Shown: piece after piece, positions 26,479 through 33,852 of the stretch | Layout of the letters: each line of letters begins with the position of its first letter | Position numbering within the stretch: position 1 is the first letter of the stretch | DNA from: Lewinellaceae bacterium | GTDB lineage: Bacteria > Bacteroidota > Bacteroidia > Chitinophagales > Saprospiraceae | Assembly (NCBI GenBank): GCA_020636005.1 | Contig: JACJYR010000002.1 | Location: 186,001-250,000 of the forward strand | Length of the DNA stretch: 64,000 nt | Direction of reading: 5' to 3' | Position numbers and translations under genes: made by a program | The notes under the pieces: generated by a model | What the model was told of the DNA's origin: nothing | Database searches by the model: none | What the model saw: the letters and a program-made list of their open reading frames with translations, nothing else

Positions 26479-28962
26479 TTACCCTTTGGTAATTTGCCAA
26501 TCGAAGTCATTTTCTTTATCGTTCCATCCAAGCTCCACTTTTGAGCCTGGCGTTATCTCGCCGCCAATTATCTTATTGGAAATTGAATTGCCCAACCGGC
26601 GGCGGATGGTTTCTTTGAGCGGCCTGGCACCGTAAAATGGTGAAAAACCACTCCTGACCAGTTCCATCCTGGCCTCTTCGGAAAGTGCCAGTTCGATGTT
26701 CTGCTGGCGCAGCAATTTTTTGAAACTCCCTAAGTGGATATCGAGAATTTTCGGAGCGATTTCTTCTGTGATTGGAGAAAACGGAATGATGTCCATTGTC
26801 CTTCCGAGCATTTCGGGGCGAAATTTCCCGCTGCTCTGTATCAGTTCTTTCAACTGATCGTCGGTGGGAATCCTCCCCTCCGTAAATTCTTTGGTGATCC
26901 ACTCAGAGCCAATATTGGAGGTGAAAATGACAATGGCATTGGTAAAATCGCCCTTCTTGTCGAGTTTGTCATGTACTTGGCCTTCGTCCAAAATTTGCAG
27001 GAAAATATCGTAAATGCTCTGGTGGGCTTTTTCAATTTCATCGAACAGTACGACCGAGTAGGGCTGCTGCCTGATCTTGTTCACGAGCAAGCCACCTTCC
27101 TTGTAACCAACATAGCCCGGTGGCGAACCGTACATGAGCGCTACGGAATGCTGCTCCTTGAATTCGGACATGTCGAACCGTATGAGAGCATTTTCGTCAT
27201 TAAACAGCAGTTCTGCAATGGTCTTGGCCAGCTCTGTTTTACCAGTACCCGTTGGCCCCAGGAAGAAAAACACGGCGGCGGGCTTATTGGGCTCTTTCAG
27301 GCCTGCCCTCGCCCGGCGGAGTGCCTCGCCCACCGTGACCAGCGCATGATCCTGGCCCAGCACCCGTTTGCGGAAATGTTCTTCCATTTTCATCAACCGC
27401 TCCTGTTCCTTGCTCTGAATCTTTCCCATCGGGATGCCTGTGCGGTATGCGACCATGGCGATGATGTCGTCAATCCTGACCGTTTTTTGCGGCTCGGCAC
27501 TCCAGGTGCGCAATTGGGCAAACTTTTCCGGCCAGGTGGACGACGGGTTCGTTTCCACCCAATCGTTCAGCCGGCTCACCAATATATGGCTCAGGCGGTT
27601 CCGCACATCTTCCTCAAAATCTGCCTTCCGGATGGCCTGCACTTCCGGCGATTCCTCGGTTTCTATGGCCTTCCATTCTTCTTCCAGCAAGGTAAGTTCC
27701 TGCGCTGAGGTATCGTTCATCACCCGAACGGCACTCATGGTGAGGTCAATCAGTTCCAAGGCCGAAACCGGGAGGTTTTTGTCGGCCATGTAGCGTTTGG
27801 CAAGGCGCACCGTTTCGGCGGTGGCCGTTTTGTCAAACTCCAGTTCGTGGTGGCTCTCAAACCTCGGGGCCAGGCCGTCCATCATTTTAATGGCTTTTGG
27901 CACTTCCGGTTCTTCTATTTTCAGCACTGTAAAACGGCGACGAAAGGCCTCGTCGCTTTCGATGAACTTGCGGTACTCCACCTGCGTAGTAGCGCCTATC
28001 ACAGTTAGTTCACCCCGGGCAAGCTCAGGCTTCAGCAGGTTGACGGCGCCCGTGCCAACCGAACCTTGCTCATCCAGCAGGGCATGTATTTCGTCAATAA
28101 AAAGAATGGCCTTGCCGTTGTAATCCTTCACGCCCCGGAGCACATCCTTCAGGCGTTCCTCTACCTCTCCTTTATAAGCACCCGCTACCAGCCGCCCGTT
28201 AACATCCAGTTCAAAAATAGCGGCATCCTTGAGGTTGGATGGTATTTTACCGTCGAGGATGCTCAGCGCCAAACCACCGACCACGGCTGTTTTGCCGACG
28301 CCTGGCTCCCCAATGATAAGCACGTTGGGGGAAAGCCTTTTACCCAGGATTTCCACTAATTGTTTCAACTCCTTGTCCCGCCCAATGACGGGATCTATTT
28401 TTCCCTGGCGGGCACGGCCGGTCAGGTCTTCACAGTATTTGTCGAGGGCCTTGCCGCCGCTTTTCCTGGCAGCAGTGGCGGCGGTGCCGCTCCCATTGCT
28501 GGATGGGAAGGCATCGGCTACGGCGCTCTCCTGCTCCATCTGGCCCGAAAATTCGCCGGGACTGATGGGGAACCGTTTCAATTGTTCGGCGGTAAAGGCA
28601 ATTTCCGGGGTGCATATCGCCTCCAGTACATGGATGGGCGACACATAAGGCTCCATTTTCCGGCTGCGGATTTTGTCGGCCTCTTTCATGGTCAGTTGGG
28701 CCTTGTCATCGGCAGGTGGGTTGTCCGGTATTTTGGGGCTTTTTGGATAGTGGGTGATTCGAAAATCAGCCCAGGCCCTGAGTTTGAAGACATCTTTTCC
28801 GAGGCGCTCCAGGAAGGGGTGAAGCCCAGCATCTTCGGTAAGGATGCCCCATAGAAGATGCCCTGGTGAAAACTGCCCGTGGGCGTGTTCCCTGGCCTGG
28901 TTTTGTGCGGCACGTATAGCTGCTTGAAGTTCGTAGGTAAGCTCGTAAGGTAATGTTGTCAT
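26479..28962 (-). CDS. clpV: T6SS sheath-disassembly ATPase ClpV (TssH)
   Basis: ClpV is the AAA+ hexamer that breaks down contracted sheath for reuse. The N domain (residues about 5-140) begins YELTYELQAAIRAAQNQAREHAHG. The first AAA+ module has Walker A GEPGVGKTA (218-226) and Walker B LFIDEIHALL; a middle domain follows (about 400-500). The second module has Walker A GPTGTGKTE, Walker B VVLFDEIEKAH and a C-terminal D2 small domain (YGARPLKETIRRRLGN). Length 827 is normal. An alanine/serine-rich linker lies between N domain and D1 (about 145-172). ClpB is the main alternative, but the neighbouring tssB and tssC make ClpV clear. Confidence 0.93.
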   Translation of the reverse strand: MTTLPYELTYELQAAIRAAQNQAREHAHGQFSPGHLLWGILTEDAGLHPFLERLGKDVFKLRAWADFRITHYPKSPKIPDNPPADDKAQLTMKEADKIRSRKMEPYVSPIHVLEAICTPEIAFTAEQLKRFPISPGEFSGQMEQESAVADAFPSSNGSGTAATAARKSGGKALDKYCEDLTGRARQGKIDPVIGRDKELKQLVEILGKRLSPNVLIIGEPGVGKTAVVGGLALSILDGKIPSNLKDAAIFELDVNGRLVAGAYKGEVEERLKDVLRGVKDYNGKAILFIDEIHALLDEQGSVGTGAVNLLKPELARGELTVIGATTQVEYRKFIESDEAFRRRFTVLKIEEPEVPKAIKMMDGLAPRFESHHELEFDKTATAETVRLAKRYMADKNLPVSALELIDLTMSAVRVMNDTSAQELTLLEEEWKAIETEESPEVQAIRKADFEEDVRNRLSHILVSRLNDWVETNPSSTWPEKFAQLRTWSAEPQKTVRIDDIIAMVAYRTGIPMGKIQSKEQERLMKMEEHFRKRVLGQDHALVTVGEALRRARAGLKEPNKPAAVFFFLGPTGTGKTELAKTIAELLFNDENALIRFDMSEFKEQHSVALMYGSPPGYVGYKEGGLLVNKIRQQPYSVVLFDEIEKAHQSIYDIFLQILDEGQVHDKLDKKGDFTNAIVIFTSNIGSEWITKEFTEGRIPTDDQLKELIQSSGKFRPEMLGRTMDIIPFSPITEEIAPKILDIHLGSFKKLLRQQNIELALSEEARMELVRSGFSPFYGARPLKETIRRRLGNSISNKIIGGEITPGSKVELGWNDKENDFDWQITKG

Positions 28963-29420
28963 ATTGGCATTTTAAAGTTGGTGAAGCAGAAGCACAAATT
29001 AGGAAAATCCATCTAAATGAAAAGAATGGCTTCTATTATTTTTTAATGAAACAGTTGCCGGCGGGCTGGCAAGCTGTTTGGAGCCCCCTATGTTTTAGAA
29101 CAATAAGCCCGGCCAGTATCTTTGCAACACTGGTCAGGCTTTGGCGAAATGATGATCAGGAATTGGCACGTTGAAAACGGATAAGGGGGCCCATCATCGA
29201 AAGGGTTTAGAAATGGGTGAATGTTTCCTTGCACTGCGCCCAAAGAAACCCTAATTTTTATGGATTTTTTTTTTAAAATAAGTACTCCCTTGAAATTAGT
29301 TTGGTTTAGTTGAGATTAACATTGCCGTCCGAACCAATTGATTGCCAAGTGTTTCTGACGATTTCAAACCATTTCAAACAAACTCAAACCATTTCAAACT
29401 ACTACTTAAAAATGCCTTAC
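28963..29420. promoter_or_regulatory. Upstream region of the T6SS structural operon with decamer direct repeats
   Basis: This 458-bp region separates clpV from the next minus-strand gene and has no convincing gene. At 29360-29399 four 10-bp units stand in tandem: GATTTCAAAC, CATTTCAAAC, AAACTCAAAC and CATTTCAAAC. One unit equals about one helix turn, which suggests a regulator binding site. A TATCTTTG at 29117-29124 resembles a -7 element but points to the plus strand, where no gene follows. The clpV promoter itself was not located. Confidence 0.45.
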
Positions 29421-29906
29421 CTACCTGAAAGTGCCCATCGCAGGCACAAAGGCCGTGACCAGGCATTGCAGTTTACGGGTCATAATGAATTGGGGGACCA
29501 TCGTGCCAGCGGGGTAGCCCCTCAGTTCCTCGTGGGGTTTAGCAGGAATCACCTTTACCAGCTTATTTTGCGGGAATACATCCATGTACGCCTTTTTCAT
29601 CTGGGGGATGTTGATGCCCGTATATAGCTTGGCAAATTTATCGGCGTGGTATTGCCCCCCTTTTTTATCGTAGGTCATAAACTTGTCCGTAGAGTCTATC
29701 GTGACCCCGGCGAGCTCAAACTCGTGGAGGCCCGGAAGTGTGAGCGCATGGGCTACGAAAAATCCTTCATCCATGCGCCATTGGGGCAAACCCAGGCGGC
29801 GGGCAATTTCCAGGATGTTTTGTCCTTTGATGTAGCCCTCAAACGTGAAGCAACCACCTTGGTAGGTGCTTTGGCCAATTTTCATTTGAATGAGGTTGGT
29901 GGTCAT
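29421..29906 (-). CDS. Unknown protein at the end of the effector block
   Basis: A 161-residue protein of no recognised family. It is rich in aromatic residues, with segments MKIGQSTYQGGCFTFEGYI, GLPQWRMDEGFFVAHAL and HEFELAGVTIDSTDKFMTYD that look like beta strands with turns. There is no signal peptide or transmembrane helix. It is 57 bp after the papain-like peptidase gene on the same strand. It could be an adaptor or immunity protein for that gene or another effector. Confidence 0.6.
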   Translation of the reverse strand: MTTNLIQMKIGQSTYQGGCFTFEGYIKGQNILEIARRLGLPQWRMDEGFFVAHALTLPGLHEFELAGVTIDSTDKFMTYDKKGGQYHADKFAKLYTGINIPQMKKAYMDVFPQNKLVKVIPAKPHEELRGYPAGTMVPQFIMTRKLQCLVTAFVPAMGTFR

Positions 29907-29963
29907 TTTTGCAAATTTTTATTTTGAAATGGAAATGAGAATTATCTTCTGGTGGAAGCCTCT

Positions 29964-30422
29964 CTACCGCTGCAAAACATACATGGAAACCAAAGGGAAT
30001 TGCTGCATGAGTTGATCGTACCGAAGGCCTCGTTGTATTTTGCCGACATTAGGTGGCCAGGGGTCGTATATGGTGAGGTAGGTGCCAGCAGCCGATCCGT
30101 CGCTTTGGATGCCAGCCACGACCACTGCATGTGCATTCGGCATCCTGCCCATCATCACAAAAGGGCCCCGCCGCAATAGCCGGATGAGCCCCTCCACCGA
30201 CCAGGATTGGGGGGCATACATGGTTAGCCCATGCGCTTGGGCAAACACCTGGATGTTATCAAAATCCGATTTCAGGCCTCCATTTTCGCCGGTCTGGGCG
30301 CTGCCTGCCCCAATTGACCTGTCGCCGAACAGCATCGTAGTGGCCGCCGACCAACAGGTCATATCGGTGGGCTGAGGGAATAAGGTGACTATGTGGTTGA
30401 TACTTGTCTTAGGGCTGGGCAT
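29964..30422 (-). CDS. Papain-like cysteine peptidase (C39/PF12385-like), putative effector
   Basis: A 152-residue protein with the order Cys-His-Asp of papain-fold peptidases: PTDMTCWSAATTML (Cys23), PNAHAVVVAGI (His98) and LTIYDPWPP (Asp120). This matches the papain-like cysteine protease family often found in secreted effectors and polymorphic toxins. No signal peptide, no propeptide. Start ATG 30422 is used rather than an upstream TTG (30446). Its place in the T6SS cargo block suggests that it attacks protein or cell-wall peptides in target cells. No obvious immunity protein with a signal peptide lies beside it. Confidence 0.75.
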   Translation of the reverse strand: MPSPKTSINHIVTLFPQPTDMTCWSAATTMLFGDRSIGAGSAQTGENGGLKSDFDNIQVFAQAHGLTMYAPQSWSVEGLIRLLRRGPFVMMGRMPNAHAVVVAGIQSDGSAAGTYLTIYDPWPPNVGKIQRGLRYDQLMQQFPLVSMYVLQR

Positions 30423-30905
30423 GGTATTTAGGCTTTTTGTTTTCAAAAAAATCTAATGGTGCGGGAATATTCAGGGCAAATTATATAGTGTTCCGTTTGG
30501 GTCGTTTTACACAGCCCTAATCCTCTTGTGCCAAATTGTTTGCACGCTTTTGGTAAGGCTGTTTCCGATTTTGGCTGTCTTACATTATAACGATACAGTC
30601 TAATCATGCTGGGTTTTTCGTGATGAAGATGTTGGTATTAATATTTAAGCAAGATGCCCAACACCGACAAGTTCGGGACACCGTCCACCAGATATGCTGC
30701 TATCAAAGCTGCTTGGTTCATGCACAAAAATGGATGGCTCGCACTTTAAAACCCACCTGTTTGATTTGAAATATTTTTCTCCACCATTGATACAAACACA
30801 CTGAGTTACTGTTACTGATTTTCCATTCTTATTTCGGCAGCGGAAAAAAAAGGGCAGCCGGGATTCGTAAAATTTACCAGTTGGTAGTTTTTATTGCCTT
30901 CCTGA
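30423..30905. other. Gene-poor gap in the effector block
   Basis: About 480 bp without a supported gene. The one small plus-strand frame with an ATG (30654-30749, 31 codons) has no recognisable product. The region is AT-rich with short polypurine runs. It may hold the promoter of the two genes downstream on the minus strand, or the remains of a lost gene. Confidence 0.3.
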
Positions 30906-31388
30906 TCACTCCACTACGATAGCTTCTAACTTGTCCTTGCTGTGGATGGTGTTAATGTAGGGCATAGCGTTGGCCGGCACCCTGATACAACCCATCGTCA
31001 CGCCGCCAACCTTGTCCCATTCACCATTAGTACGCCCCGAATGGACACCCATGCCCGACCGGCTATCCACTTTAAAAACATGGATCCCGTCGCACCCATA
31101 GGCCGTGTTATAACATACCGGGGCACTTCCCATTTCAGGGTGGGGCTTGTAATATTGGTAATCGAAGACACCGGTGGGCCAGGCCCCCCTGCTTTTCTTT
31201 GCGGTATTGTTGTGGGCGGGCCACATGGCTATCAGTGAAGTATTTTCCCGTTTGCACATATAACGGTAGTCTTGCCTTACACTTTTAAAAGTCTTAAAAT
31301 GCTGGACGGGTGCCAGGGATTGGTTGGGGGCTTTTCCCTTGTGGAGTTCTAGTGTGCCGCTTGCACGGTTAAATTTTAACCAGGCCAT
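30906..31388 (-). CDS. L,D-transpeptidase (YkuD-like) fold protein, putative T6SS effector
   Basis: The 160-residue protein carries the YkuD catalytic pattern: MGVHSGR (His116) and GGVTMGCIRVP (Cys134, Arg136), a variant of HGCIR/SHGCIR. It lacks a signal peptide, unlike housekeeping L,D-transpeptidases, which are exported by Sec. A T6SS effector with this fold is known in Salmonella (Tlde1), so injection into the target periplasm to modify or cut peptidoglycan stem peptides is a reasonable inference. The neighbouring genes also look wall-directed. Confidence 0.8.
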   Translation of the reverse strand: MAWLKFNRASGTLELHKGKAPNQSLAPVQHFKTFKSVRQDYRYMCKRENTSLIAMWPAHNNTAKKSRGAWPTGVFDYQYYKPHPEMGSAPVCYNTAYGCDGIHVFKVDSRSGMGVHSGRTNGEWDKVGGVTMGCIRVPANAMPYINTIHSKDKLEAIVVE

Positions 31389-31548
31389 AGGATGTTAGAT
31401 TTGTGTTTAATAAAAATGATAAAATTCGCAGCTTTTCAACCGAGGGTACCGCCGATTGAGATTTTTTGGATGATGCTTGATTCCCCTGATCTATTGGAAA
31501 GCTGTTGCCCGTTAATACCGGCAAGGATCAAAAAGTTACCACTCTCCT

Positions 31549-31857
31549 CTATTTATTTTTCAATAAATCATCCAGCCCCCGCTTCAAGCTGCCCCTGGCC
31601 ACGGTGCAGGATAGGGTTCCGCCCACAAACCCTGCCAAAGCACCGGCTAGGTAACCAGGCACGGCCCCAATACCCGGAATGACAACCGACCCGGTCCCAG
31701 CAGCGAGAACTGCGGCCCCGCCAGCGGCAGGTATGCCCACCGTCCTGGCACAGATTTTAGCGGTGTTGTAAAGGAATTTCAGATCGGATTGCGAATAGCC
31801 AATGATCCCGTTTTCGAGAAGGCTGCGCTGGAATTTTTGCAAATCAACGGTGTCCAT
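31549..31857 (-). CDS. Small glycine-rich hydrophobic protein in the effector block
   Basis: A 102-residue protein whose centre (about residues 38-85) is a long hydrophobic, glycine- and alanine-rich stretch (AAGGAAVLAAGTGSVVIPG, GYLAGALAGFVGGTL), flanked by a polar N terminus and a basic C terminus (RGSLKRGLDDLLKNK). This is the look of glycine-zipper, bacteriocin-like or immunity membrane proteins. It has no cleavable signal. It could be a pore-forming cargo or a membrane immunity protein; the sequence does not decide. Confidence 0.55.
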   Translation of the reverse strand: MDTVDLQKFQRSLLENGIIGYSQSDLKFLYNTAKICARTVGIPAAGGAAVLAAGTGSVVIPGIGAVPGYLAGALAGFVGGTLSCTVARGSLKRGLDDLLKNK

Positions 31858-31920
31858 AAAATTATTGTGTTTTGATGGTGATCAAACAATATTGTACGTT
31901 TCAAAATAGAAGCCATCCAG

Positions 31921-32523
31921 TCAGACGAACCCTTGGGAACTAAGCCGGGCTACCAAATCCCCAGTAAGGTAGTCGAGATCTATTTTGACCTGGCTCGACT
32001 CTATCCCAACCTCCCATTTCCTGGCCATGGTGTTTTTTTTAAGCTGGTTGACGGCGGTCTGTGCCCTGGTATGGTTCAGGTTTATGCTGCGCAGGGCCAG
32101 GTAAAGGCATTGCTCGTAGCTGTGGGCATGTTGTTGTTTAAACATGCTGAAATCTGTTGCCGCCGAGCCGGTGCCGTTCAATATTTGCAGCACAGAGACA
32201 ACCGATTCATCGGGTACGTCCTTGTTCATCCGGCGCCACGGTGCGCCCAATTGGCCACTGTAAAATTGGATGGGGGTATTGACGGTCGCCCCCGTAAAGA
32301 TATCGAACCGGTCGCCCCCACCTGGTGCAGGGATAAGCGTGCCACCAGCGATGGTTACAATTGCTGGGTTTCGCACAGTTGGGCAAGTGTAGGTCAAATT
32401 CAGCCCTGCGGCGCTTGGGTTGTTCCGCAGCTTTTGGATTTGGAAAACAGCATGGTTCAGGTTGGTCCGGCCAAGGGGCGCAGTGGCTGCTTTCTGCCAA
32501 ATGTGGATGGTGATTCGGTGCAT
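31921..32523 (-). CDS. Putative permuted NlpC/P60-like hydrolase, candidate effector
   Basis: The 200-residue protein starts at ATG 32523 (MHRITIHIWQKA); the longer upstream frame has no family-like content. An N-terminal motif GRTNLNHAVFQIQ (His24) and a late motif HSYEQCLYLALRSIN (Cys139) give the His-then-Cys order of circularly permuted NlpC/P60-type papain folds, in which the helix after the cysteine has the pattern seen here. The middle is glycine/proline-rich (about 58-85). No signal peptide. It lies between the glycine-rich gene and the Tae4 gene. The family assignment is a motif-level inference. Confidence 0.5.
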   Translation of the reverse strand: MHRITIHIWQKAATAPLGRTNLNHAVFQIQKLRNNPSAAGLNLTYTCPTVRNPAIVTIAGGTLIPAPGGGDRFDIFTGATVNTPIQFYSGQLGAPWRRMNKDVPDESVVSVLQILNGTGSAATDFSMFKQQHAHSYEQCLYLALRSINLNHTRAQTAVNQLKKNTMARKWEVGIESSQVKIDLDYLTGDLVARLSSQGFV

Positions 32524-32799
32524 AATGAATGGGTTTGAACAGGTTAAATGCGTGCAGGCTTCAGCTCTTGGTCGGCACCAAGCCGTAGCATGGCAAGAAA
32601 AGCCAAAGTCCACCAGCGCAAATATTTTTGCCTGCTCCCTGGTTAAGCCTTGAAAATCTGATGGTTGGGAAATTTGCCCTTTCATTGGGCCGGTTTTCGG
32701 CACGGAAAACAATTGTTCCAATACCAAAAAAAACAATTTAAAATGTGTAGTTCTGAAAAAGCGGGATGCGGGACATAGATACGGAAAAAATGATGATTT

Positions 32800-33276
32800 T
32801 TATTTCACTTCCCACAGCACAACTTCATGTGAATTGCCCCAATAGTCTGAGTTGTCGAAGCAGCGATGGCCGTTCCACAGGGTGAAATGCCCGGAGGCAT
32901 CGCTCCAGCCGGCCACCTCAAAGGCGATGATGCCTGTCTTTCCGATAAAGTCTGTCGGTACAGCAGAAAGTTTCCTTACATTTTTATGCACGAGGTCGGG
33001 CTTGCCGAACTTGTTTTCCAGGTATTTCCTAAATTCTTTAACCCGCAGGACGTACCACTTTTTGTCAGCACCTGAGACGGTGAGCAGACCCGGAAAGTGG
33101 TTGGGGATGGCGAACTGTGTCCCATTAAACGCCATGCTGAGCTTGATGACACAAGTATTGGTGATCCAGCCGGCATTGACCTTTCCGCCCACTTTGGTTT
33201 TGATATGTTCGGGGGTGGTTTTGCCGTCGGGGTAGTTGGCTTTGAGGGTGTTGAAGGTGATGGGGGTGATGGGCAT
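32800..33276 (-). CDS. tae4: Type VI amidase effector, Tae4 family
   Basis: Tae4 enzymes cut the peptide cross-bridge of peptidoglycan in attacked cells. The 158-residue protein shows the whole family pattern: WITNTCVIKLSMAFN with the catalytic cysteine (Cys42), WYVLRVKEFRKYLENKFGKP, GIIAFEVAGWSDASGHFTLWNG with the catalytic histidine (His130), a second conserved cysteine (CFDNSDYW, Cys139) and a final VVLWEVK strand. Length is normal for Tae4. A Tai4-type immunity protein would be small and carry a signal peptide; none is seen next to this gene, which is unusual. Confidence 0.88.
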   Translation of the reverse strand: MPITPITFNTLKANYPDGKTTPEHIKTKVGGKVNAGWITNTCVIKLSMAFNGTQFAIPNHFPGLLTVSGADKKWYVLRVKEFRKYLENKFGKPDLVHKNVRKLSAVPTDFIGKTGIIAFEVAGWSDASGHFTLWNGHRCFDNSDYWGNSHEVVLWEVK

Positions 33277-33401
33277 GTGAGAGGATTTTATGGGTTTGGA
33301 AAATTAAGTGCTTGAAAATGAGAACCGCAAGTGAAGCTGTGATTAACACTTGCTACTACTGGTGCAAGAGCAAATGTGATTAACTCGTTCAGCAACCATA
33401 G

Positions 33402-33830
33402 TTATTTTAATACTTCGCTAAAATCTATTTTACTGCAATTAATAGAGATAGAACCATTTTCAAGTTGAAAATCATAATTAAAAAAATTATTACCGTCAAG
33501 CCAAAATTCATGCATTAATAGATCTCCAAAATTTTTTTCTTTTAGCTTACTTTTAAATTTATTCACATCTGAAAAAACAAATTTGAAAATTCTATCGTGA
33601 AATGGCCCCAGTAATGCGATTTGAATTATTGTTCTTTTGTCTTTTTTTTCTGAAATCTTTATCTCTCTAATCCATGAATCGTGTAAACAATTCTCATTTG
33701 TTGGCACGTAACGATCCTCGTTACGAAGGAAATTAAATAATTCCAAAGGTATTTTTTCTTTGATACTTTCTAAATAAGACCAATAATCGTCCATATACCA
33801 TACTCCTTTTTTGTACTTAATATTTTTCAT
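33402..33830 (-). CDS. Probable immunity protein for the Rhs toxin
   Basis: A 142-residue cytoplasmic protein starting 22 bp after the rhs stop codon on the same strand, the usual place for a cognate immunity gene. The pattern CLHDSWIREIKISEKKDKR followed by strands and DGNNFFNYDFQL vaguely recalls Imm50-like families (LHDxxI start), but this is not certain. It is markedly AT-rich compared with the tss genes, as is the 3' end of rhs, consistent with the toxin tip and immunity gene being exchanged as one module. ATG 33830 is chosen because the longer frame overlaps rhs. Confidence 0.7.
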   Translation of the reverse strand: MKNIKYKKGVWYMDDYWSYLESIKEKIPLELFNFLRNEDRYVPTNENCLHDSWIREIKISEKKDKRTIIQIALLGPFHDRIFKFVFSDVNKFKSKLKEKNFGDLLMHEFWLDGNNFFNYDFQLENGSISINCSKIDFSEVLK

Positions 33831-33852
33831 AAGAAATATAAATAAATGCAGA

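Noticed and set aside
26479..28962. Annotation as the disaggregase ClpB
   Set aside because: The gene is directly upstream of tssB and tssC, and a T6SS without another ClpV in the locus makes ClpV the better call.
29117..29124. TATCTTTG promoter-like box on the plus strand
   Set aside because: There is no matching -33 element at the right distance and no plus-strand gene downstream.
29360..29399. Tandem decamers as a CRISPR array
   Set aside because: The units are only 10 bp and have no spacers; no cas genes are present. They are kept as a possible regulator site.
30654..30749. 31-codon ORF in the effector-block gap
   Set aside because: It has an ATG and a stop but is too short and has no similarity I can name; no promoter or conserved context supports it.
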